Source: JANRIG01 sp033765235 (GTDB lineage: Bacteria; Bacteroidota; Bacteroidia; Cytophagales; UBA9547). Taken from it: DNA of 64,000 bases. The position numbers and the translations under genes were made by a program. The notes under the pieces are model-generated. The model had not been told where the DNA came from. It worked only from the letters and a program-made list of their open reading frames with translations, and did not search any database. This document shows, one piece after another, positions 56,920-64,000 of the stretch (position 1 is its first letter; every line of letters begins with the position of its first letter). Where the stretch lies: contig JANRIG010000004.1 of NCBI GenBank assembly GCA_033765235.1, forward strand, positions 1-64,000, in the 5' to 3' direction.

Positions 56920-59277
56920 GGTGAGTGCATCTTTGTATATTGCAGTATCGCAAAGGGTAGCCAGCTTGCCAAAGTTGATGATGATTTGGTAGTAGTCCAT
57001 AGGTTTGCTGCCTGACAGCTTAGATTTGAGCCATGTGTATTTTGACGTGTCTTTAACAGAGACATAATATTCTGAAAGTGCTTCAATTATGTCAGGGTTT
57101 TGTTCGTTTTCAAATGGTTGCAAATTCAATACAGAGTCATTGATTGCCAACTGTAGCAGTCCATAGAGAGATGCTGCTACCACAGCATAAGAGCTGTCTT
57201 GCAGACCTGTTTTGTATATATAGTGGTATTGAGGTTTCTTGCTTTTGGCCAATTTTTCTATAGCCATAGCACGCACATAAGGATAAGCATCTGCTTTGGC
57301 CATGGTGCATACTTGTTCTGATATTAAGGTAGTATCTACCCCTTTGTACTTGCTCAATGATGCCAAGGCAAGTTCTCTTATTTTCCAAAAAGGGTCTTTA
57401 AGTGCTCCTATGAGTGTGCTACGCACATAGGATGTGTCAAAATAATTAGCCAAAGCATCAATAGCTTGGTGCCGTGCGGGAAATGTATATCCTGCCTTGT
57501 ATTGAAAGCAAAATTCTTGCAATGTTTTTTTATGTGATACATCGGCTATAAGCTGTAGATTAGGATCAAATATTACTAGTTGGGGCATATTGGCACAAGG
57601 TATTTTTAGGGTTTGCGACGATGAACTTACATTGATAGGGTAAGTATATTTTACACTATCTATCCAGTAGTCTATATATGAATCAAACTTAAAAAGACGG
57701 CTATATATAGTATCTTGCTGCTGGGCAATGGTGACATATAAGGTGTCTGCAATATATTTGTCAGATATATTGAGCTCAGGGTGACCGTTTCCTAAAAACC
57801 ATTGGTCAAAAAACGGGTTCAAATCTCTGCCTGTCACTTCTTCTAATACGAGTCTGAGGTCATGTATCTCTACAGACTTGTATGCATATCGTGTGAGATA
57901 CAAGTGCAGTGCTTTAAAAAATGCCTCATCGCCCACATGCCTGCGCAACATATGCAGGGTACATCCTCCTTTGGAGTAGGAGTGGCTGTCAAACATATCG
58001 TCGGGCTTGTCATGATAATAACGTATGATAGGCTCACGTTTGGTGTATGCTTCATATTTGTAATTTTCCATTTCTTCCATACGCAAGTATTCGGCAGCAT
58101 CGGTGCCTGATTTATATTCTTCCCATAGGTACTCGGAATAGTTTGCAAAAGACTCATTGAGTGGCAGATTTGCCCAACTTTCGCAGGTGAGCAAGTCGCC
58201 AAACCAGTGGTGAAAGAGTTCGTGTGCCACTATATTATCAAAGTTATGGTCTAAAATTTGGCGCGAATTTTTTTGCATAAAATCGCCAAACAGCGATGAA
58301 GTTGTATTTTCCATAGCTCCTGACACATAGTCTCGCACTATCACTGATGAATATTTGGTCCAAGGATAGGGGTAGTTGAGCAATTTTGAAAAATAATCTA
58401 TCATTTCAGGTGTGCGGCCAAATATAGCTTTGGCATGTGCCTTATAGTCAGGTTCTACATAATATTTTACTGGAATTTTTGGACAATATTTATAGGTGTA
58501 ATCATGCTCTACCACAGCAAAGTTGCCTACAGCCATCATGGTAAGATAGGGAGCATGAGGCTGCATCATACGCCAATAGTCGGTACGAAGGGTGTCATGC
58601 AGCATGGTAGAGTATATGAGGTCACCGTTTGAGAGTGTTACGTATTTTTTGGGTACGGTGATGAATAGCTCTTGGGTCATTTTTTGGTTGGTAGCCTCTA
58701 TGGTTGGGAACCAACATGAAGAGGATTCAGGTTCGCCCTGTGTCCATATTTGAAAAGGTTTTGAGGGGTTGAGGCTGTCTGGTTGTATGAAAAACAGTCC
58801 TTTGTCTGATGAGATGGCATCGCTGCCACTGAGTTTGAGCTCGTCGGGCTTGGCTATGTAGTCTATAAATATTTGCAATTCTGTATTTTTAGTGTATGTT
58901 TTGTCTAATGTAATAGTCAATATTTTTCCATTATACTCATAGGTTAAAGTTTTAGGGGTTGGGCTGAGCAACTGCACTGCAATAATATCAAAACCCTTAG
59001 CATCTAATATTACTTGATTTTGAGGATAAAAATAGGGCTTCAGTGTGAGTGTAGCTTTTCCTCTGAGTTGATGTTTGGGTATATCAAAGTCTACTTTGAG
59101 CAATGTATGTACTATACTCATCTTTTTTTCTTTGGCAGGTTTGTAGGTGCTTTTTTCCGGAGCCCAAGCGGGTATTACGGTCTCTTTTTGCGTAGAAGGG
59201 GTTGTATTTTTGCTACAAGCACAAAAAATCATCAAAAATATACAAATAGCTATTGATTTTATCATACAGGATACCAT
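56758..59277 (-). CDS. M1-family aminopeptidase, lipoprotein
   Basis: A zinc aminopeptidase of 839 residues that removes N-terminal amino acids from peptides, here anchored in the cell envelope. The lipoprotein signal ends in FCAC followed by SKN. The M1 core has the substrate motif GAMEN and the zinc site HELFHHWF, with H352, E353, H356 and third ligand E375 in NLPLNESFANY. The C-terminal ~230 residues are HEAT-like helical repeats. An alternative start at the ATG at 59265 (product MIKSIAICIFL) gives a more usual signal peptide; I keep the longer frame without strong preference. It lies downstream of the hairpin/direct-repeat region at 59360-59470. Confidence 0.92.
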   Translation of the reverse strand: MVSCMIKSIAICIFLMIFCACSKNTTPSTQKETVIPAWAPEKSTYKPAKEKKMSIVHTLLKVDFDIPKHQLRGKATLTLKPYFYPQNQVILDAKGFDIIAVQLLSPTPKTLTYEYNGKILTITLDKTYTKNTELQIFIDYIAKPDELKLSGSDAISSDKGLFFIQPDSLNPSKPFQIWTQGEPESSSCWFPTIEATNQKMTQELFITVPKKYVTLSNGDLIYSTMLHDTLRTDYWRMMQPHAPYLTMMAVGNFAVVEHDYTYKYCPKIPVKYYVEPDYKAHAKAIFGRTPEMIDYFSKLLNYPYPWTKYSSVIVRDYVSGAMENTTSSLFGDFMQKNSRQILDHNFDNIVAHELFHHWFGDLLTCESWANLPLNESFANYSEYLWEEYKSGTDAAEYLRMEEMENYKYEAYTKREPIIRYYHDKPDDMFDSHSYSKGGCTLHMLRRHVGDEAFFKALHLYLTRYAYKSVEIHDLRLVLEEVTGRDLNPFFDQWFLGNGHPELNISDKYIADTLYVTIAQQQDTIYSRLFKFDSYIDYWIDSVKYTYPINVSSSSQTLKIPCANMPQLVIFDPNLQLIADVSHKKTLQEFCFQYKAGYTFPARHQAIDALANYFDTSYVRSTLIGALKDPFWKIRELALASLSKYKGVDTTLISEQVCTMAKADAYPYVRAMAIEKLAKSKKPQYHYIYKTGLQDSSYAVVAASLYGLLQLAINDSVLNLQPFENEQNPDIIEALSEYYVSVKDTSKYTWLKSKLSGSKPMDYYQIIINFGKLATLCDTAIYKDALTLLERKAMSHSSEWVRFAAYRAINIFDKKYVAQTIARIKAAEKSDRLKNYYKTN

Positions 59278-59359
59278 GTACCGTAATATACAATTTGCAA
59301 AAATGCAAAAAGTAGTTGAAATAAAGTATTACACAGTTGTTTTTAAATATTGCGTACTG

Positions 59360-59470
59360 TAAGTCCCAAAATTATTTTTGATTTTATATACTCATTTACC
59401 CTCAAAGGTCTTAGGGATACGCTAAGACCTGGGTGAGTACTATAAGTCCCGAAATTATTTATGATATTTT
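59360..59470. repeat. Direct repeat pair flanking a perfect hairpin
   Basis: TAAGTCCCAAAATTATTTTT (from 59360) recurs as TAAGTCCCGAAATTATTTAT (from 59443), both followed by a GAT..TTTAT-like tail, 83 bases apart. Between them AGGTCTTAG (59406-59414) pairs perfectly with CTAAGACCT (59422-59430) around a seven-base loop. The hairpin could end transcription of the minus-strand esterase gene. The direct repeats are not explained by that. Confidence 0.6.
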
Positions 59471-59489
59471 ATGCACATTTACACCTGTA

Positions 59490-61700
59490 TTAATTTTCCC
59501 ACATATCCTTATTCATGGTGCCGAGCTCTATCACTTTTGGCAAACCTTCATACTTTTTTTCATCATTCCAGTACACTATGGTATTTCCTTTCATTTTCAG
59601 TCCTTTGTCTGTAAGGTCTATTTTTAGTCCGCTTGTACCTTGCGTTATTATTTTTACAATATTGTCTGTAATATTACAAGTGAGCTCAGGCACACCTGAG
59701 TCGGCTTCGTTTCTATTCATAGTTATGCCCCACACACCTGTATGCTCATCTTTATCGGCAATGAATGTGAAGCTTGATGGTCGAGTACGCACATATTGTT
59801 TCATCCAAGTAAGTACTTTTTCTTGTACAGTGTCGGGGTAGGTGTGGCTCATGCCCTGCTGCACTCTGAAGTATGGTGTTATGTTTTGTTTTTCGAGTAG
59901 TTTTTTCATTTGCACATTTTGTTGATATAAAAAATCCTTATCGCCGCAAGATATGGCTATGGGTGTGTTGGTAAGGTTTCGAGCAATGTTTATTTTGGGT
60001 TTCTCGTTCCACAGCCCGCCTGCAAATACCCCCACTGCTGCCCATAAGTCCGGGGTACGTGTAGCCAGTGACCATGTGCCACCACCTCCCATAGAAAAGC
60101 CGTAAAGATATCGTCTGTCTTCATCTATTTTGAACATATTGTGTACTTTTTGATAAGCTTCCCACACATCTATTTCGCCTATGTCTTTGTATCTGGTATT
60201 GCCACGTCCAAATGGCATGATGTGATATCCCCATCCTTGATTTTGCATATAGGTTTTGTTGCTGGTGTATCCCAATAGGTCGAGTGCTGAAGCAGCTGAG
60301 CCGAGCTGTGCCGATAATCCGCTGAGATAGTGTGGGTTACCTGCCCCATGTAGTTCTACATATAGCGGATAGGCACGTGTGCTGTCCCAGTCTTTGGGTA
60401 GGTCAAGTGCAAAGTACTGCAGCGATTTATCGCGGGGTGAAATGTAGGCGATAATGATTGAAGCATCTGCATTCAAATAAGTTTTCCATAGGCCAGATTT
60501 GTTTTTAAAGCCTTCGTTGAGGTTGAGCATAAACTTAAATGTTTCGTTTCTAAGCGCAAAATTTTGATTTTTATACATTTGCAACTTGCCCCACTCAGAT
60601 ATACAGAGGCTTTTTACAGATTGTAAATGTGTGCAGAATAGTGCATTGCTTTTATTTGCCATAGTGATGCTATCCAATCTTGTTGTAAGTTCTTTAAGTG
60701 TGTTTTGAGGTACATATGCTGTAATATTGCCTATGGCAATTCTTTTCCCTGATATATTGTTGATCAATTCATAGCTGATATCATAATTTTGTAATTCATT
60801 TTTGGGTTCTATATTTAATAATATTCTATTTACTTGTCCTGCCTTGAGGGCATATTGTTTTTTTACTATACTGTTGTATACTTGTAATGTGACAGCGTCA
60901 GGACTCATGACACTGATGAGTGCAGAGGCTTTATCACCCAATTGCCAAATTTCACGTTGGTTGATATCTGTAGAGGCAAATGTATTTTTGGGGCTATCAT
61001 AAGCTAATTTTTCGCACAATCCCGGAGTGGGTGTGCCTACCCATCCTCCTCCAATGCTTATTCTTTTTTGTTGTTTGGCATCTTTGTCTGTGTCATTTAC
61101 CTGAATGGCTATGCCCATGGTAGGGTATTTGGCGGGTATCACCTCCATACTTGCCCATGGTAGGGATATGGTGTAAGTGGTAGTTTTATCTTTTTCGCTA
61201 CGAATACCATTTGCAATATTTTGATTAAGTTGCATAGGCTTAAATTCACCTTTGAAAATCCATCTTTGTACTATCATTCCTTTGGCTGTGAGTGCTACAT
61301 CCAAGGCATAGTCATCAGCACCTACAGCACCTCTGGTATTAGCAGGCATAGTGCCTGAGCCTTGTCCTTCGGGGTCAATAGATATTTGCAATGCATCGTC
61401 TCGCCACAGATTTTCATTATTTTGATTGGAAGTATGCAAATCATCGTTTACTATTACATGTATCAGTAGGTTTTCATTGGTCATAGCCATCCATACTTTG
61501 GCTTTGAGCTCTGAGGAGGTATCTGCAAACGAAAATGTGGCATTGCCTTTTTTCCAACTTCCGTCGTCTTTGCTGAGCCACTTTAGGGTATTGTTTGCAC
61601 TTTTTTGATACTCAGTGATGTACACTGAGTAGTTGGCATTGTCAATAAGCGTTTGACTGTACACATTTGCAACGCACAGTATGAGGATAAAATTTTTCAT
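59490..61700 (-). CDS. Secreted esterase/peptidase-like alpha/beta hydrolase with N-terminal CBM9-like domain
   Basis: A 736-residue protein counted from the ATG at 61700. That start is preferred over the ATG at 61727 because it begins directly with a signal peptide (MKNFILILCVANVYSQ). Residues about 25-220 resemble a family 9-type carbohydrate-binding domain (LRWLSKDDG-like opening, then WRDDALQISIDPEGQGSG). A beta-rich linker follows. The alpha/beta hydrolase domain covers about 390-640, with nucleophile S536 in YGFSMGGGG and a likely catalytic histidine in GMSHTYP. A beta-strand-rich tail of about 90 residues ends the protein. It probably deacylates a carbohydrate polymer outside the cell; the bond cleaved is not certain. 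It may be co-transcribed with the thioesterase gene 99 bases upstream. Confidence 0.82.
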   Translation of the reverse strand: MKNFILILCVANVYSQTLIDNANYSVYITEYQKSANNTLKWLSKDDGSWKKGNATFSFADTSSELKAKVWMAMTNENLLIHVIVNDDLHTSNQNNENLWRDDALQISIDPEGQGSGTMPANTRGAVGADDYALDVALTAKGMIVQRWIFKGEFKPMQLNQNIANGIRSEKDKTTTYTISLPWASMEVIPAKYPTMGIAIQVNDTDKDAKQQKRISIGGGWVGTPTPGLCEKLAYDSPKNTFASTDINQREIWQLGDKASALISVMSPDAVTLQVYNSIVKKQYALKAGQVNRILLNIEPKNELQNYDISYELINNISGKRIAIGNITAYVPQNTLKELTTRLDSITMANKSNALFCTHLQSVKSLCISEWGKLQMYKNQNFALRNETFKFMLNLNEGFKNKSGLWKTYLNADASIIIAYISPRDKSLQYFALDLPKDWDSTRAYPLYVELHGAGNPHYLSGLSAQLGSAASALDLLGYTSNKTYMQNQGWGYHIMPFGRGNTRYKDIGEIDVWEAYQKVHNMFKIDEDRRYLYGFSMGGGGTWSLATRTPDLWAAVGVFAGGLWNEKPKINIARNLTNTPIAISCGDKDFLYQQNVQMKKLLEKQNITPYFRVQQGMSHTYPDTVQEKVLTWMKQYVRTRPSSFTFIADKDEHTGVWGITMNRNEADSGVPELTCNITDNIVKIITQGTSGLKIDLTDKGLKMKGNTIVYWNDEKKYEGLPKVIELGTMNKDMWEN

Positions 61701-61749
61701 ATGAATAATATTATTAATGATTTGCAATATATCAAGAGTGAAATATCTG

Positions 61750-61777
61750 TACTAAAAAATATGCATTTATTTTAGTA
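61750..61777. repeat. AT-rich inverted repeat between thioesterase and esterase genes
   Basis: TACTAAAA (61750-61757) and TTTTAGTA (61770-61777) form a perfect eight-base stem with a 12-base loop. On the minus strand it lies 23 bases past the thioesterase stop and could be a weak terminator. Confidence 0.35.
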
Positions 61778-61799
61778 TTAATTTAATTTTTTTAATATA

Positions 61800-62234
61800 T
61801 TAATAAGGTATTTTGATAGGGCTCACTGCCATATTGGAGCCTGCTTTGGCAAGCAACTTGCCTTCGGCATTCCACATATGTGCTTCTATATTGATGATAG
61901 TATTGCCTTTTTTGATGGATTTGGCTGTGACTTTGATGGTTTCGCCCATATGTGCACTGTGAAAAAAATCTACATGAAGGCTTATGGTAGGATAAAAATT
62001 TTCAGTGCCTAATGTAAAAAATGCTATCCCAATTACTTCATCAAATATGCCTGCTATGACCCCCCCGTGCAGCATACCTACCGGGTTTGTCATTTCTTTG
62101 CGCACTATAAACTCCATTGTGAGTAGCCCTTCACTTGCTTCGAGCAGTGTGCCGTGTAGCCACACGCCAAATTGTGATGGGTTTGATGTAAGTTCCTTTC
62201 CTATAAGGCTTTGTAGGGTTTTTAATCTGGTCAT
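61800..62234 (-). CDS. PaaI-type hotdog-fold acyl-CoA thioesterase
   Basis: A cytoplasmic thioesterase of 144 residues, the usual length. The hotdog signature is NPVGMLHGGVIAGIFDEVIG, with the HGG turn and the catalytic-type acidic residue in FDE. Later strands (SLHVDFFHSAHMGETI, KVTAKSI) fit the family. The acyl-CoA substrate is unknown. It starts 12 bases after the sugar kinase gene, so the two are co-transcribed; the functional link is not obvious. Confidence 0.85.
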   Translation of the reverse strand: MTRLKTLQSLIGKELTSNPSQFGVWLHGTLLEASEGLLTMEFIVRKEMTNPVGMLHGGVIAGIFDEVIGIAFFTLGTENFYPTISLHVDFFHSAHMGETIKVTAKSIKKGNTIINIEAHMWNAEGKLLAKAGSNMAVSPIKIPY

Positions 62235-62246
62235 TATTATATATTT

Positions 62247-63278
62247 TTATCTTGAAATAATACTTATTTGGTCACTATTCATCAGGGTATTTACATCATC
62301 GAGGGTGCTTGTGTTCACATCGGCGGGTATATAGTGCTTGAGCGCACATGCAGCGGAGGCAAAATTCAATATTTTTTTATAATCTTTCCCAAAATGAATA
62401 AGACCATATATATATGCTGCCATGAATGCATCGCCTCCTCCTACACGGTCTACCATGTTGTGCATAGCGTACGTTTTGCCTGTGTATAGTTCATCATCGT
62501 GCCATACCATACCGCTAAGCCCGTGGTGTGATACATGGTGTATGGTGCGCAGTGTGGAGGCAACCGATTTTATATTGCTAAATTTTTGTGAAAACTGTGT
62601 ACAAATACTGTGCAAATCATCGGGTGTCAATGTAGCGTTTTTTACGGTTTTTTTGCCTTTGGGTACTATGCCAAAATATATTTCAGGGGCATCAATACCT
62701 CCAAATACATGATGAGTATGGCTTATCAAAGGTTCCATAATAGCAGCAGGTGTAGCACCATATTGCCATAGTTTGGACCTGTAGTTGAGGTCGGCAGATA
62801 TGGTAATACCCATATTATGAGCTGCTTTCAGTGCCTCCAAAGTAGCATCTGCTGCTTTTTGTGATACTGCCGGGCTTATGCCCGACCAATGCAACCAAGT
62901 AGTACCCTTGAGTATTGCCTGCCAGTCATAACCATTGGTACCTGCCTCAGCAAATGATGAATGTGCACGGTCATATACTACTTTGGCACCTCTCAAGCCT
63001 TGACCTGTCTCCAAATAGTAAAGCCCCATTTTGGTGCCTTTCCACACTATATTTTGAGTATTTACCCCCCATTTTTGCAATGATTGTGAAGCTGCTTGCG
63101 CTTGTATAGTGTGAGGCAAAGTAGTGATATACTGCACATTTTCGCCAAATATAGCCAGTGAAGCAGCCACATTGGCTTCTGCACCACCATAGCTTATATC
63201 TACTTTTTGTGCTTGCGCAAATGTTTCAAAATTTTGGGTGGACAGCCTTACCAGCAACTCACCAAAGCACGTAATCAT
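62247..63278 (-). CDS. PfkB-family sugar kinase, 2-keto-3-deoxygluconate kinase-like
   Basis: A 343-residue ribokinase-fold enzyme that would phosphorylate 2-keto-3-deoxygluconate or a similar sugar acid, a step in pectin/uronate or Entner-Doudoroff-type breakdown. The N-terminus reads ITCFGELLVRLS, followed by YGGAEANVAASLA, the substrate-side motif of KdgK-like members. The catalytic base is D283 in GGGDAF. A partner aldolase (kdgA) is not in the window, so assignment to KDG is by overall resemblance. A -7 match, TAGCTTTG on the minus strand (63336-63343), lies about 58 bases before the ATG. Confidence 0.85.
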   Translation of the reverse strand: MITCFGELLVRLSTQNFETFAQAQKVDISYGGAEANVAASLAIFGENVQYITTLPHTIQAQAASQSLQKWGVNTQNIVWKGTKMGLYYLETGQGLRGAKVVYDRAHSSFAEAGTNGYDWQAILKGTTWLHWSGISPAVSQKAADATLEALKAAHNMGITISADLNYRSKLWQYGATPAAIMEPLISHTHHVFGGIDAPEIYFGIVPKGKKTVKNATLTPDDLHSICTQFSQKFSNIKSVASTLRTIHHVSHHGLSGMVWHDDELYTGKTYAMHNMVDRVGGGDAFMAAYIYGLIHFGKDYKKILNFASAACALKHYIPADVNTSTLDDVNTLMNSDQISIISR

Positions 63279-63335
63279 AGGCTTTAAAATCTAAGTTTTG
63301 TCATGCTGTAAATATAAGTATTTGCCTTGATGTGT

Positions 63336-63343
63336 CAAAGCTA
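63336..63343 (-). promoter_or_regulatory. Candidate -7 box of the kinase/thioesterase operon
   Basis: TAGCTTTG on the minus strand matches TAnnTTTG and gives a leader of about 50 bases before the ATG at 63278. No clear -33 element is seen. Confidence 0.35.
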
Positions 63344-63394
63344 CAAATTTGAATGTACATGCGGGATAAAATTTACAGCAACCTATTCAATATC

Positions 63395-64000
63395 TCACTT
63401 ATTCACCGCCACCGCAGGCACTCCAAACACCGTTTGCCCACCTTTTACATCGGCCATCACTACCGAGCCTGCACCTATTCTGGCACCTCTGCCTATCTTT
63501 ACGCCGGCTACCACCGTGCATCCTGTGCCTATATAGGCTCCTTTGGCTATATGCACGTCTTGATTAATACAGCTGTTGGCACCTATGTAGCAGTAGCTGT
63601 CCAATAAGGCACCACTATCTATAAAGCTATTGGCACCCAGTATGTTGCCACTGCCTAAGGAAGCACCTGCAGATACCACACACCCTGCCATGAATATATT
63701 GCCATGGTGAATGACAGCAAATTTTGACACAGATGCTTTGGGGTGCAGTACATTTACAGGTACTGCCTTATAATCTTCTTCAAAAATAGAAGTATAGTGC
63801 TCTCTTTCTTTGCCATTTTCTATGGCTACTACTACCTCAGCTTTGGAGCCTATGACTTTGAGTAGTTTTTCATCAGTAGTGCTGCCCAGCACAGGTATGA
63901 GATGTATCTCTGTGTTGTGTAGAGCAGTATCATCTTCTAAGAAGCCGTATACTACGGCATCATTTGCCAAAAGTATTTCCAACACATTCACTCCCAGATT
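63395..64000 (-). CDS. PglD-like sugar O/N-acetyltransferase, 5' end off the window
   Basis: 201 residues are visible. The frame stays open to the window edge (NLGVNVLEILL at the start), so the N-terminus, normally a Rossmann-like G.GGHAK segment, is missing. The remaining part has the PglD layout: VYGFLEDD, a variable alpha/beta region (about 20-85), then left-handed beta-helix hexapeptide turns beginning near LHPKASVSKFAVIHHG and ending GQTVFGVPAVAV. The family acetylates UDP-amino sugars or related sugars for glycan synthesis. It is upstream of the sugar kinase gene on the same strand with a 116-base gap. Confidence 0.85.
   Translation of the reverse strand, partial: NLGVNVLEILLANDAVVYGFLEDDTALHNTEIHLIPVLGSTTDEKLLKVIGSKAEVVVAIENGKEREHYTSIFEEDYKAVPVNVLHPKASVSKFAVIHHGNIFMAGCVVSAGASLGSGNILGANSFIDSGALLDSYCYIGANSCINQDVHIAKGAYIGTGCTVVAGVKIGRGARIGAGSVVMADVKGGQTVFGVPAVAVNK

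Overview
The window looks like a chromosomal stretch of an AT-rich member of the Bacteroidota. Evidence: a complete alternative complex III operon (actABCDEF) running straight into cytochrome oxidase genes; very large secreted proteins with type IX secretion (T9SS)-type C-terminal tails; hardly any Shine-Dalgarno sites; and upstream elements of the Bacteroidota form TTTG, about 19-21 bases, TAnnTTTG. I see no tRNA, rRNA, CRISPR array, intact insertion sequence or prophage. I cannot place it below phylum, but secreted polysaccharidases together with aerobic respiration suggest a free-living polymer degrader.

1-5.2 kb: a large secreted glycosidase-like protein running off the left edge (minus strand), an AT-rich gap with a possible transposase relic, a TerB-like protein, an NAD-dependent epimerase with an altered active site, and a relic resembling the C-terminus of a type I restriction specificity subunit. 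5.2-7 kb: a two-gene minus-strand operon of a short NeuB-type synthase and a membrane di-iron hydroxylase. 7.2-15.3 kb: peroxiredoxin, GH78 alpha-L-rhamnosidase, MacB-type permease plus HlyD-type adaptor, and a sialate O-acetylesterase-like enzyme. 15.3-16.4 kb: dusB.

16.6-27.4 kb holds one 3594-residue gene: carbohydrate-binding-like N-terminal domains, a GH30-type catalytic domain, 22 bacterial Ig-like repeats and a sorting tail. A strong terminator and a WcaF-like acetyltransferase follow. 28.2-39.3 kb is the respiratory operon: actABCDEF, then oxidase subunits II and I. Quinol electrons would pass through ActB/ActC to the cytochromes ActA/ActE and on to the CuA centre of subunit II. An exported TPR-CHAT protein follows on the same strand.

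42.5-49 kb carries housekeeping genes (mnmA, uvrA and a PpiD-like foldase). 49.4-56.5 kb is a second giant secreted protein built of eight lamin-tail domains alternating with Ig-like domains. 56.8-64 kb is all minus strand: an M1 aminopeptidase lipoprotein, a CBM9-like/esterase fusion, a hotdog thioesterase, a KdgK-like sugar kinase and a PglD-like acetyltransferase cut by the right edge. Sugar-active enzymes are scattered over the window, but no SusC/SusD pair is present, so this is not a classical polysaccharide utilisation locus.

The most unusual items are the two repeat-built giants, the exported CHAT protein beside the respiratory operon, the SAF-less NeuB next to a lipid hydroxylase, and the YxxxH epimerase with an almost leaderless promoter. 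I found no convincing wholly new multi-gene system.
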